Origin: Gammaproteobacteria bacterium
Lineage (GTDB): Bacteria; Pseudomonadota; Gammaproteobacteria; GCA-2400775
Direction: 5' to 3'
Length of the DNA stretch: 64,000 bases
NCBI GenBank assembly: GCA_013151045.1
Contig: JAADIY010000013.1
Span: 1-64,000 of the forward strand
Shown here: in pieces, positions 52,981-62,528 of the stretch
How the letters are laid out: every line of letters begins with the position of its first letter
Position numbering within the stretch: position 1 is the stretch's first letter
Position numbers and translations under genes: made by a program
Notes under the pieces: model-generated
What the model saw: the letters and a program-made list of their open reading frames with translations, nothing else
Told to the model about the DNA's origin: nothing
The model's database searches: none

Positions 52981-54293
52981 TGGAAATGTGGGCGTTAGTT
53001 ATGTTTGCCGTGGCCATTGTGGTGTTTATGCTTGGCTATCCCGTCGCATTTACCCTTGGCGCGGTTGCTATGATCTTTGGTGCCATTTTCTTAGGTCTCG
53101 ATTTTTTTAATTTATTGCCCTTACGTATTTGGGGCATCATGACTAACTTCACCTTGCTAGCGGTGCCTCTATTTGTCTTTATGGGAATCATATTAGAAAA
53201 GTCAGGTATTGCCGAAGAATTATTAGAAACCATGGGCACTCTATTTGGTGGGCTTAGAGGTGGTTTGGCTATCTCTATCATTATTGTTGGTACGCTATTA
53301 GCGGCAACGACAGGTGTGGTAGGTGCGACGGTCGTGACAATGACCGTAATAGCATTGCCTGCCCTAATAAAAAATGGTTATCAACCTGAGGTGGCGGCTG
53401 GCACCATTGCTTCGGCAGGCACCTTGGGGCAAATTATTCCACCTAGCATTGTTTTGATATTGTTGGGTGATGTACTTGGCGTACCCGTTGGGCAGTTATT
53501 TATGAGTGCGGTAGTGCCCGGTTTCATATTGGTATTTTGTTTTATTGTCTACATCGTTGTCTTAGGTCGTTGGCGTCCTGCAGAGATGCCTTGTCAAATA
53601 ACTGATTCTCAAGGCAGATCTGTTGCGCGCATATTGAAAAGTATGTTACCACCGTTACTGCTCGTTATTGCAGTGTTAGGTTCAATTTTTTTTGGAGTTG
53701 CTACACCTACGGAGTCAGCGGCATTGGGTGCGGTCGGCGCACTACTGCTGACATTATTAAAGCGCCGCCTTAGTTTTGATATGGTCAAGCAAGCGACTGC
53801 TCATACCACTCGATTAACCAGTATGGTGTTCATGATTCTGATTGGTGCTACGGCATTTGGTTTGGTATTCAGAGGGATGGGCGGTGATTATCTGGTTGAA
53901 GAGTTGTTGACTCAGTTGCCAGGTGGTGTGAACACATTTATCGCGGTGAGCATGTTAATTATATTTTTACTGGGGTTCTTTTTAGACTTCTTAGAGATAT
54001 GTTTTATTGTTGTACCGATTCTTGCACCCATCGCAGAATTATTAGGAATCAATATGTTGTGGTATGGAATATTGATTGCGATGAATTTGCAAACATCATT
54101 TCTCACCCCGCCTTTCGGCTTTTCTTTATTTTACTTAAAAGCGGCTGCAACTGTCCCTATTCGTATAGCCCAAATATATAAAGGAGTGATGCCTTTTGTT
54201 ATTTTGCAAATCATTACGCTGGCGCTATTATTTATTTTTCCTGAGTTGGTTTTGTGGCTGCCTGATTTAATGGATGCAGTGCAAGCGCCTTAG
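52980..54293 (+). CDS. dctM: TRAP transporter large permease (DctM)
   Basis: LGYPVAFTLGAVAMIFG; FVFMGIILEKSGIAEELLETMG; IASAGTLGQIIPPSIVLILLGDV. Confidence 0.95.
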   Translation: MEMWALVMFAVAIVVFMLGYPVAFTLGAVAMIFGAIFLGLDFFNLLPLRIWGIMTNFTLLAVPLFVFMGIILEKSGIAEELLETMGTLFGGLRGGLAISIIIVGTLLAATTGVVGATVVTMTVIALPALIKNGYQPEVAAGTIASAGTLGQIIPPSIVLILLGDVLGVPVGQLFMSAVVPGFILVFCFIVYIVVLGRWRPAEMPCQITDSQGRSVARILKSMLPPLLLVIAVLGSIFFGVATPTESAALGAVGALLLTLLKRRLSFDMVKQATAHTTRLTSMVFMILIGATAFGLVFRGMGGDYLVEELLTQLPGGVNTFIAVSMLIIFLLGFFLDFLEICFIVVPILAPIAELLGINMLWYGILIAMNLQTSFLTPPFGFSLFYLKAAATVPIRIAQIYKGVMPFVILQIITLALLFIFPELVLWLPDLMDAVQAP

Positions 54294-54297
54294 AATA

Positions 54298-54606
54298 ATG
54301 AAAAAATTAAAAACTGCAACGAACCAAATTGAATTAGGCTTTTTCCAAGGCATCCTTCAACAAGAAGGTATTAATTGCTTAGTAAAAAATGAATTTCTCG
54401 GCGGTGCATCAGGGGAGCTGCCAGTTAATGAAACATGGCCTGAGATTTGGGTGGCTGATGAAGATTTACATCGCGCTAAAGTTATATTAGAAAATATTGA
54501 GTTTAGCGATGATACTGAGCCATGGCACTGTGGGCAATGTAATCAGCTAATTGAACCGCAGTTTGCAGTGTGTTGGCACTGCGCACGCAATGTAACGCCA
54601 GATTAA
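54298..54606 (+). CDS. DUF2007 domain-containing protein with C-terminal zinc-ribbon-like CxxC...CxxC
   Basis: NQIELGFFQGILQQEGINCLVKNEFLGGASGELP...WIVWAD-like; WHCGQCNQLIEPQFAVCWHCAR. Confidence 0.8.
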   Translation: MKKLKTATNQIELGFFQGILQQEGINCLVKNEFLGGASGELPVNETWPEIWVADEDLHRAKVILENIEFSDDTEPWHCGQCNQLIEPQFAVCWHCARNVTPD

Positions 54607-54621
54607 TTTATAGCTAATAAA

Positions 54622-56097
54622 CTAAACGGCTAATTGATAGGCCATTGTCCTCAGCCCGTCGTCGTGAGCCATTAATGTTTGCATCACAGAAGTGAGTTGG
54701 TATTCAGTAATATCAAGATAGCTTAGTACCGTCTTAGGTAGCTCAGTTGAATCGGCATCTCCCATATCGTGACGTTTTAGCATTCGATCAGATAATAGAA
54801 CAATACTTGAATAAACGGAATGAGGGCCTTGATAGTCTTCGTTATGATGTTGCTCAATTGCGATAATGACCTCTTCTGGAAGCCGCCAGTTTTTCATTAA
54901 CCACGAGCCGATGTCACCATGATGAGCACCAAGTGTGCTTAATTCAATTTCTTGAATAGGAGTGTCGGGGTTTTGCGCGATCATTTTACCTAAGATTAGG
55001 TATTCATCTTTGAACAAATGCCCGAGGAGTACATGACCAAAGTTGTGTAGCAAGCCGGAGAGATAAGCAAGCCCAGACGGTGGTCTGATTACCTCTGGTA
55101 GCAAATTACTAATTGCTTGGCATAAGGCGGCGCTATAAACTGCATGACGCCAAAATTCATTAACAGTCACGTTGCCGCCTTTGGGTAAGCGAAAGGGCCT
55201 TGCTGTAGCAATGCCCAATGCCAAACTCATGACCATGTCATAACCGAGAACGCGAGTGATGGCGGTGTCGACTGAATCGACTTTACCGCGATAACCGAAA
55301 AACGGTGATGAGGCATAGCGCATTACTTGAGCAGCTAAACTTGGGTCAAGTTCTACTGCATCAGAGAGCTCTTTAATGCCAGGAGTGGCTTTGGCGCGTA
55401 GCTGAAAAATCTTTTGTGCCATAGCTGGCATTGACGGTAATTTCTTCGTACGATCAATTTTTGCTTTGAGATCGAGTAATGGTGAGTCTGGGTCCGGTGG
55501 ATTATGCAGCCGCTCTTTTACAAACGGCGCTACATCGGGTTCGGTAGAGAGATGCTTAGCAAATTCATATTTACGAAAGAGTTGTCGAAAGCCTTTTTTA
55601 TCTATTTGAATCAAGTGACGTCTGTCACCAGCTAACATATAGCATTGATCTAATAGCGCGAACTGTGTTTCAAGAACACAACGGATTCCGTAAGCGGTGC
55701 CCAGTGGTGGTAAAAAACGTGGTACACAATCAGCAAATAACTGATTGATGAATAGATCGTTGAGTTTCTTGAATGGGCGACGCAGTAGTTGTTGTACACC
55801 ACGTAAGTTAAGTTCACGGTTGGCTGGGATCACGACCATCAGTTGTCCGCTGCTGTCACCGATAACGCAACTTTGTAATAGCTGTTCAGGTGGAATGCCC
55901 GCATTAACCGCAGCGCCCGCTACATCAGAAAATGGCTCTACTTCGAGCACACGATAGCTGACCTTATGGTCATCGAGGTGGCGGATAATGGTATTGGCGA
56001 CTGGCATGTGCTGATAGTGCTCCGAAACTAATCGACTAATAGAGTGTTTATCGACATTTTTCGGGTTTAGATGAGAATATAGGCGGTAAATTGCCAA
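54622..56097 (-). CDS. YbaK/aminoacyl-tRNA deacylase-like domain fused to HDOD domain
   Basis: N-term IIRHLDDHKVSYRVLEVEPFSDVAGAAVNAGIPPEQLLQSCVIGD; C-term KLPSMPAMAQKIFQLRA...LSGLLHNFGHVLLGHLF. Confidence 0.85.
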   Translation of the reverse strand: MAIYRLYSHLNPKNVDKHSISRLVSEHYQHMPVANTIIRHLDDHKVSYRVLEVEPFSDVAGAAVNAGIPPEQLLQSCVIGDSSGQLMVVIPANRELNLRGVQQLLRRPFKKLNDLFINQLFADCVPRFLPPLGTAYGIRCVLETQFALLDQCYMLAGDRRHLIQIDKKGFRQLFRKYEFAKHLSTEPDVAPFVKERLHNPPDPDSPLLDLKAKIDRTKKLPSMPAMAQKIFQLRAKATPGIKELSDAVELDPSLAAQVMRYASSPFFGYRGKVDSVDTAITRVLGYDMVMSLALGIATARPFRLPKGGNVTVNEFWRHAVYSAALCQAISNLLPEVIRPPSGLAYLSGLLHNFGHVLLGHLFKDEYLILGKMIAQNPDTPIQEIELSTLGAHHGDIGSWLMKNWRLPEEVIIAIEQHHNEDYQGPHSVYSSIVLLSDRMLKRHDMGDADSTELPKTVLSYLDITEYQLTSVMQTLMAHDDGLRTMAYQLAV

Positions 56098-56191
56098 TTA
56101 CGTCACAGGCCTATTGCGACTAGTACACAATAAAAAACGGGCCTCGATTTTCATCGGGCCCGTTGCTAAATAATTTAGCTAAATCGATCTA

Positions 56192-57919
56192 TTATTCATA
56201 TTCGTAATAGTGCTCAGCGAATTTTTCGTCGCCGACGAAGAATGCAGATGGACCGATTTCATCTTCTGCGATATCTGTATTACGGGTAATAATTTTAGAC
56301 AAAGTGGTATGTCTAATCATGTCGCGATATAGGCCATCATCCTCACTTTTGAACTGGTTCAGATAAAAGTAATAATCACCATCGCGAAGTGCTTCAAATT
56401 GAAGCTTGAACAATGCTTGGTTGGTTTCACCAACCAGTCCATCGTAAACGATATCTTCTGACAGTACGCCAGTGAATAAATCAATATCATCAACAAAAGC
56501 ATAAGTGTTTTCTAGTGAGCTACGTAGCTTTTCATTTGAAGTAACGTCAGCAAAACTCTGATGGCGTTCTAGGCCCAAGGCTTCACGTACGTCGTTGAGA
56601 GTACCTAGACCATGATCACGACCACGCTGAATATTAAGTGTGGCGAGATCCATGCCCATTCCACTATTACCAAATAGCATGTTGCGGACATCATCAATTA
56701 TAAACTGATCAACATTTTGGCTGACTTGATTAGCTAGGCCACGTAAAACCGGATCGATTCCACCTTGTTGAGTGATGGTTGCAATATTAAAGAATGCTGC
56801 AAACAGATTTAGGTGGCCTTCAGGAATTTCATTACCATCTTTGTCGATACGCAAAATCTGCGGACTTAACATCGTGTGTCCAACACGGTAACCAGCATGA
56901 GAGAATTCATTGATCATCCTGGCATCAACACTGTCGTCATAACCGCGGTATTCACTAAGGGTATGTTCACCAATTAATAGTGGAACAAACTCTTTGTAAG
57001 CGATGCGTTGAACCATGGCACCTACCAAGCTACGTGCTTTTTGATAGATTTCTTCACCACTAAGTGATGAGTCTGCGGCAGCGATTATTTCAGCTAAACG
57101 ATTATGCTCGCGCATAAAGACAGTATGTATAGCTATTAGGCCTGTTTGTTCATTAGCACGAACGTCACCGGCTAGAAATAGACTGGCAGGCAAAAGCGTT
57201 GCATTAGCATTAGGTAAGTTGCTGATGTTGTAAGGCATTAAGTCACCTTCACTTGTTTTTAACTTGCCGGTGCCATCATTGCTGCGTAGTGCGGCCGCAC
57301 GAATTTCGTCTGAACCGTAAACAAAAGAAGCGTCTATCCAACCGCTGATTTCATTTTCTTGTTGACGCGGGTTATCGGTACCCGTACCCGTAGAGCTATC
57401 AAACAAAGCGCGACTAAGAGGAAGCACGGTTGCGGCCGCAAAATGTGAATCGTCCGCTGGAACGATAACCGGCTCGGAAGCATTTGAAAGCATACCTTCA
57501 GTAATACCAATATCGTGATCTAAGATTTGGGCAAATTGCCAAATCAAATCACTGGCAAAGCCAATGCTAGGAACGTCTTTATTTCCCTGGGCGTGAATAT
57601 TCTCGCTGATGGTGCGAGGGTTTGGTCTACCAGTAGGCATAGCGGCAATACCGTCATCATAGGTTACCGCAGTAATACGACGTAACTGGGCAAATGCAGC
57701 ATTCATGTTTGGGTTATTTAGATTGTTACCCGTACCATCTATTGAGCGATACATATTGTGTGCATCGTTATCTTCGAGGTTTGTAGTGTCGACGCTACTT
57801 TGGGTAGTGATAGTTGTGTCAGTTGACGTAGCGTTTGTAGATGAGCCGCCACCACAACCTGTGATAGCAAACAATAGAGCGAGCTGTGTTGCAATAATGG
57901 ATTTACGTAGCATTTTCAT
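56192..57919 (-). CDS. animal-type heme peroxidase, predicted lipoprotein
   Basis: Lipobox LLFAITGCGGG; WQFAQILDHDIGITEG; VFMREHNRLAE; EFSHAGYRVGHTML; LNIQRGRDHGLGTLNDVRE. Confidence 0.92.
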   Translation of the reverse strand: MKMLRKSIIATQLALLFAITGCGGGSSTNATSTDTTITTQSSVDTTNLEDNDAHNMYRSIDGTGNNLNNPNMNAAFAQLRRITAVTYDDGIAAMPTGRPNPRTISENIHAQGNKDVPSIGFASDLIWQFAQILDHDIGITEGMLSNASEPVIVPADDSHFAAATVLPLSRALFDSSTGTGTDNPRQQENEISGWIDASFVYGSDEIRAAALRSNDGTGKLKTSEGDLMPYNISNLPNANATLLPASLFLAGDVRANEQTGLIAIHTVFMREHNRLAEIIAAADSSLSGEEIYQKARSLVGAMVQRIAYKEFVPLLIGEHTLSEYRGYDDSVDARMINEFSHAGYRVGHTMLSPQILRIDKDGNEIPEGHLNLFAAFFNIATITQQGGIDPVLRGLANQVSQNVDQFIIDDVRNMLFGNSGMGMDLATLNIQRGRDHGLGTLNDVREALGLERHQSFADVTSNEKLRSSLENTYAFVDDIDLFTGVLSEDIVYDGLVGETNQALFKLQFEALRDGDYYFYLNQFKSEDDGLYRDMIRHTTLSKIITRNTDIAEDEIGPSAFFVGDEKFAEHYYEYE

Positions 57920-58183
57920 GCCTCCTGTTATATTTTAGTTAAATAAAAATTATATTTTTGTTATAAATTAATCATAAACACAGAGATAATTTCTAGATCA
58001 TGTGCGTTTATTGAGCCGTTACTGCCCAGATTCTTTGTGTTGCCATCGATGTTGCATAGGCAAGTTATATGTCTGGCTATATTTAGTGATACTTCTGTTA
58101 TATTTAGCTGTTGGGCTAAAAAAAACCAAACTCCGATTTTTTGCAACAATCCAGTTGCATCGACCGAAGTTTGGCGTGAAAGC

Positions 58184-58531
58184 TTAAGAGCGTTTAAATT
58201 CCAAAACCTGACCGGTTTGCTGGCGTATTTCGCGTGTTTCACAGGTTTCTATTAAAAGTTCTAAACCATATAAAAGGCCGCGTTCGCCATAAACCGAATC
58301 CCACATCATGTTATGAACACGTAGGCATGATTCCATGGGACTAGAACTACGCTCGCGTTCTTTGTCGATGCGCCATTGTAGTTTGCCCATACGGTCACGA
58401 GATTTATCACTGAGTCCTGACATGAACTGATCAATTTCGCCTTGGCGTTTGGCTTCGAAAGCTGCTGGATCTTCTTCAAATAATTGCATCCAGGTATCAA
58501 AGTCGAAATGATCTTGTGAGTTGCTGCTCAT
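58184..58531 (-). CDS. DUF3135 domain-containing protein
   Basis: FDTWMQLFEEDPAAFEAKRQGEIDQFMSGL; RLRGLQWRID-like core. Confidence 0.75.
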   Translation of the reverse strand: MSSNSQDHFDFDTWMQLFEEDPAAFEAKRQGEIDQFMSGLSDKSRDRMGKLQWRIDKERERSSSPMESCLRVHNMMWDSVYGERGLLYGLELLIETCETREIRQQTGQVLEFKRS

Positions 58532-58732
58532 GAAACTGTCCTCGATATGTGCGATTGACTAGTCATAGAGCAATAACAGGGCCAACATTATAAGTTATTG
58601 ATTTAAAAGAACTATTTTCGTTTGTGTGTGTGGTTAATCGACTGGTTTGTAAAGAAAACCGACAGTAGACAAACCCTCATGATGGTCTACAATTGAAGAC
58701 ATAAATAAATAGATTGATAATACTGGTTATGA

Positions 58733-59236
58733 GTGATGGAATTAGAATTACTGACTGACAATCATCAACGTAGTCGCAGATTAAAGCGCGATAGGCGTGT
58801 TAAGCCATCACTATTTCATTTTAATTTGAAATCGTTGCATGGTCGTCGTGCACATCCTCGGCGTGTGATGGAACGTTATTATTATCGCGGTCGTATCGGT
58901 TATTTCGCGGACGTATACCAGCGCGAGATAGGTTTGCTAAGTGTATTGTTAGTCATGCTAAGTTGTGTTGATGCGTTTATGACGTTACGTGTATTGCAAC
59001 TTGGCGCTATAGAAATTAATCCGCTGATGGATGGCTTAATTAAAGGTAATATCGAAAGCTTCGTTGGACTTAAAGTCGCATTAACGATATTTTCGGTATT
59101 GTTATTTGTGCGTTATTCGAATTTTCGAATAGTGGGTGGTATTAAAGTTATCAATATAATGCGAGCGGCTTGCGTGGGATATGGCGCGCTAGTGATTTAC
59201 GAGTTGGTATTATTTCAATATTTAATATCGATCTAA
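58733..59236 (+). CDS. DUF5658-like membrane protein
   Basis: Basic N-terminus; LSVLLVMLSCVDAFMTLRVLQLGAIEINPLMDGLI. Confidence 0.7.
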   Translation: MMELELLTDNHQRSRRLKRDRRVKPSLFHFNLKSLHGRRAHPRRVMERYYYRGRIGYFADVYQREIGLLSVLLVMLSCVDAFMTLRVLQLGAIEINPLMDGLIKGNIESFVGLKVALTIFSVLLFVRYSNFRIVGGIKVINIMRAACVGYGALVIYELVLFQYLISI

Positions 59237-59790
59237 AGTTTATTGGCACCAGCTTTTTGTAGGCTTTCTATGACCGCGCCATTATTTTCTCTAATGGCGA
59301 TCATCCAGACGTCCCAGCCACTGCTATTTTTTATAGCGACATCAGCGCCAGCTTCAAGTAAAACATCAACGATTTCAGCTTCATTTTTTACCGTTGCCCA
59401 TTGCAGCGGTGTCCATAAATCTTTATTAACCGCATTAACGTTGGCACCTGCTTCTAGCAAAAATTCAACCATAGGTTTATGCCCTTTCTCGACAGCACGC
59501 ATTAATGCTGTCCATTGAGATTCGTCTTTGGCGTTAACGTCTGCGCCTTTTTCAACTAACAGCTGGCCGAGCTCGACATTGCCCGTGCGAGCAGCATGCA
59601 TAAGAGCTGTCCAACCGTATTTATTTCTTTCGTCTACAGGGGTGCCGCTATCGAGTAATGCAATGACAGCATCACTGTCGCCTTTGGCAACGCTGTCCAT
59701 CAAGGGTGCATTACCGTCGCAGCCCGTAATTAAAAAAATTGAAAATAACAGTGTTGAGAGTTTTATCGAGAATAATGTATTTTTAGTCAT
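59233..59790 (-). CDS. ankyrin-repeat lipoprotein
   Basis: Lipobox FLITGC; repeats YGWTALMHAARTGNVELGQLLVEKGADVNAKDESQWTALMRAVEKG. Confidence 0.92.
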   Translation of the reverse strand: MTKNTLFSIKLSTLLFSIFLITGCDGNAPLMDSVAKGDSDAVIALLDSGTPVDERNKYGWTALMHAARTGNVELGQLLVEKGADVNAKDESQWTALMRAVEKGHKPMVEFLLEAGANVNAVNKDLWTPLQWATVKNEAEIVDVLLEAGADVAIKNSSGWDVWMIAIRENNGAVIESLQKAGANKL

Positions 59791-59884
59791 AGCCCTATTT
59801 TACCAATATTGATGATGATTGGCATGGTTTTAATGGAGCAGTTACCATTACTTTATTAGGTTTGGTAAATTCGAGGTTAAAACA

Positions 59885-60178
59885 ATGACAAAGTTCACTT
59901 GCCCGGCATGTGAAAATGAAAGTATTCCGCTTAAGCATAAATATGCGATGGGTTATTGGATGACACGGCGTTGCGGTGAATGTGACAGTTTAATTGCTAA
60001 TCATGCGATTATTTTGGGCGTGCTATCGTTTGCGTATTTATGGAATTTACTGTTTTTTGTCGGTTTGGCGCAATTTGGGGAAAGTCTTCATTATCTTGGT
60101 TATATGGCGGTAATCTGGATAATACTGGACATTATCAACGTTAAATATGTCCCGTTGATGGTCATACGCGGTCGTTGA
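59885..60178 (+). CDS. hypothetical membrane protein with N-terminal CxxC zinc-ribbon-like motifs
   Basis: KFTCPACENES...RRCGECDSL then two hydrophobic helices. Confidence 0.65.
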   Translation: MTKFTCPACENESIPLKHKYAMGYWMTRRCGECDSLIANHAIILGVLSFAYLWNLLFFVGLAQFGESLHYLGYMAVIWIILDIINVKYVPLMVIRGR

Positions 60179-60203
60179 TTGAGAATAAACCAAAGGAATA
60201 GAG

Positions 60204-61070
60204 ATGGCGCGAATATTAGGTGTAGGCAACGCCACGCTGGATATTATCAATACATTAGCGAACTATCCTGCTGAAGACAGCGAACAACGAGCTGAATCGC
60301 AGCGTATCTGTCGAGGTGGTAATACGGCCAATACCTTAGTTGTGCTTAGTCAGCTTGGCCATCAATGTAGTTGGGCAGGTACTTTGGCTGATGAGCCTGA
60401 CGCAAAGCGAATTTGTGCTGACTTTGATCATTATGGCATTGATTACTCACCAGTCTATGAAGTTGAGCATGGTAAGGTTCCGACATCGTACGTTATTAGC
60501 AATCAGCGTAATGGTTCGCGCACTATTGTTCATGTCCGAGACTTACCTGAATATCCGGCTGCTCGTTTTTATGAGTTAGATCTCAATGATTATGACTGGA
60601 TTCATTTTGAAGGGCGTAACGTATTAGAAGTAAGGCAAATGCTTGAGCATGTAGCGACCTTATATCCCAATGTTTTTATTTCACTCGAAGTGGAAAAACA
60701 ACGTGAGGGCATAGCGCAATTATTTAATTACCCTGACGTACTTATTTTTTCGCGTCATTACGTCAACGAAGCTAATTATTTTGAGGCGACGCCTTTTCTT
60801 GCTGATATGCGTAAGCTATACCAAGCAAATCATTTGGTGTGCGCGTGGGGTGACCGTGGTGCCTATGCGGTTGATGAGGAAGGCAACAGCATTCATTCGC
60901 CCGCACACCCAGTATCATCCGTTATAGAGACTTTAGGTGCGGGAGACACTTTCAACGCCGCACTTATTAATGCATTTTTGCAAGAAGAAGCACTTGATGC
61001 AGCGCTCTATCAAGCATGTGAGCTCGCAGCTAAAAAATGTGGTATTGAAGGTTTTAATTTAGAGGTTTAG
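60204..61070 (+). CDS. PfkB-family sugar kinase (ketohexokinase-like)
   Basis: ILGVGNATLDIINTLANYPAEDSEQRA; GGNTANTLVVLSQLG; VIETLGAGDTFNAALI. Confidence 0.87.
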   Translation: MARILGVGNATLDIINTLANYPAEDSEQRAESQRICRGGNTANTLVVLSQLGHQCSWAGTLADEPDAKRICADFDHYGIDYSPVYEVEHGKVPTSYVISNQRNGSRTIVHVRDLPEYPAARFYELDLNDYDWIHFEGRNVLEVRQMLEHVATLYPNVFISLEVEKQREGIAQLFNYPDVLIFSRHYVNEANYFEATPFLADMRKLYQANHLVCAWGDRGAYAVDEEGNSIHSPAHPVSSVIETLGAGDTFNAALINAFLQEEALDAALYQACELAAKKCGIEGFNLEV

Positions 61071-61082
61071 AAGTTTAACGAT

Positions 61083-61436
61083 ATGATTCATATCTATGAT
61101 AAAAAAGGTTTTCAACCATTGTTGACTCTGCAATGCGAACGCTTGGTTGGTGCAGATTTAAGTAATCAGCAGCTCAATGAAGCGAGCTTAATAGAGCATG
61201 ATTTAAGTGAGGCAAATTTACAGAATACGAGCTTGGTGCATGCAGACTTTCGTATTGCGAAGTTAATTAACACAGACTTTCGTGGTGCAGACTTAACCGG
61301 TGCAGACTTTAGTAACGCGATATTGGATGGCGCAAAACTTCAGGGTGCCAAGCTAGCTAGCGCGAAATTTTTTCATGTTGATTTGGGCAAACTAGATTTA
61401 GATGGCGTGGATATGAGTCAAATACAAAAATTATGA
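61083..61436 (+). CDS. pentapeptide-repeat protein
   Basis: Repeats ADLSNQQLNEASLIEHDLSEANLQNTSLVHADF...GADLTGADFSNAILDGAKL. Confidence 0.9.
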   Translation: MIHIYDKKGFQPLLTLQCERLVGADLSNQQLNEASLIEHDLSEANLQNTSLVHADFRIAKLINTDFRGADLTGADFSNAILDGAKLQGAKLASAKFFHVDLGKLDLDGVDMSQIQKL

Positions 61437-61532
61437 AGGTGAATAACTGAAGCAAAATAATGACGCTGATAAAGTGAATCAGATGCTTTTTTTCATCAGC
61501 GCCATATTGTCGTTTTATTAGGAAGCTATATT

Positions 61533-62279
61533 TTATAAATCAATAGCGTGGGTATAAGATATTACAAACTTGAGCTCGTCATTATCTAAAGAACCATCAT
61601 CACTATCGTTGCCGAGGTCTGTATCAGATACCGTAAACGCAAAGGGGCCTTTTGCCAGCGAGACGTTATAGTCGATATAGGACTCAGTTACGCCGTTAAA
61701 TGCTTGGCTAAAGTCACCGTCGTGGAAACCAACATGAAAAGTCAGCTCAAGCTCTTCATCTAATGCGGTGGTGTAATTCGCTGAGTAGTAAATGGTATCG
61801 GCAAAGTCAAAACTAGAGCCATTGTTGTTTGTGTCGTTAGCTTCTGAATGGGCAAAGACATTGGCTGATGCGCTGAAACCACCAAAACTCAATATGCCAT
61901 AAATTTCTGCAAAGTCAAAGTTAGCTGCATCATCGTAGTTATAGTAGAGATAACCAAGGTCATAACCAACGCCGCCACCTGTTTCGCCAGCGTAACCAAA
62001 ATACACATCATGCTCATAAGAGAACGGGTCATCCTCAGCATATTCAACATTGGATACCCAGGTGCCCACATACCAACCGTTGCCAGCGTCGTAATCGATA
62101 CCGCCTTGGATGGCTGTACGGTTAATGGTTTGGGTTAAGCCACGCCAGATGTAGTTATTGGTGATAGTCGCGTTGCCTGATAAACCTTCTACTGCCATTG
62201 CCGCTGGTGCAATCACTGAAGAACCTATTGCGAGTGAAGTAGCCAGTGCAATGGGGCTAAGTTTTTTCGTTAATGTCAT
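61533..62279 (-). CDS. TorF-family putative porin
   Basis: Signal peptide ending AAMAVEGLSGNATITNNYIWRGLTQT; IQGGIDYDAGNGWYVGTWVSNVEY. Confidence 0.9.
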   Translation of the reverse strand: MTLTKKLSPIALATSLAIGSSVIAPAAMAVEGLSGNATITNNYIWRGLTQTINRTAIQGGIDYDAGNGWYVGTWVSNVEYAEDDPFSYEHDVYFGYAGETGGGVGYDLGYLYYNYDDAANFDFAEIYGILSFGGFSASANVFAHSEANDTNNNGSSFDFADTIYYSANYTTALDEELELTFHVGFHDGDFSQAFNGVTESYIDYNVSLAKGPFAFTVSDTDLGNDSDDGSLDNDELKFVISYTHAIDL

Positions 62280-62363
62280 TGTTCTCTCCCGTTTAAAAAA
62301 TGTGGGTACTTCAATACTTGGAATCTTATTGGATGTACTGTATTAAGTGCCTAGGCCTTCCAT

Positions 62364-62380
62364 AGCAGCTAATGTGCCAA
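62364..62380 (-). promoter_or_regulatory. candidate sigma-54 promoter of the TorF-family porin gene
   Basis: Minus strand TTGGCACATTAGCTGCT: GG-N10-GC spacing, good match to TGGCAC-N5-TTGC-type -24/-12. Confidence 0.65.
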
Positions 62381-62455
62381 TACTAAATAACCAATATAAA
62401 ACAATAGCTTATGTAAATTTTCCGGGTATATGTTGTTTTTTGCCAAAAAACAAAT

Positions 62456-62501
62456 GCACAGTTTTGATCCGCTATTTGCTTGTCGCGCACAGTTTTGGTG
62501 C
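62456..62501. promoter_or_regulatory. two NtrC-like enhancer sites upstream of the porin
   Basis: GCAC-AGTTTTG-GTGC at 62487-62501 (GCAC-N7-GTGC) and related GCAC-AGTTTTG-ATCC at 62456-62470; centres about 31 bp apart. Confidence 0.55.
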
Positions 62502-62528
62502 GCTAATAGGCTGTCAGTTTAGAGAGGG

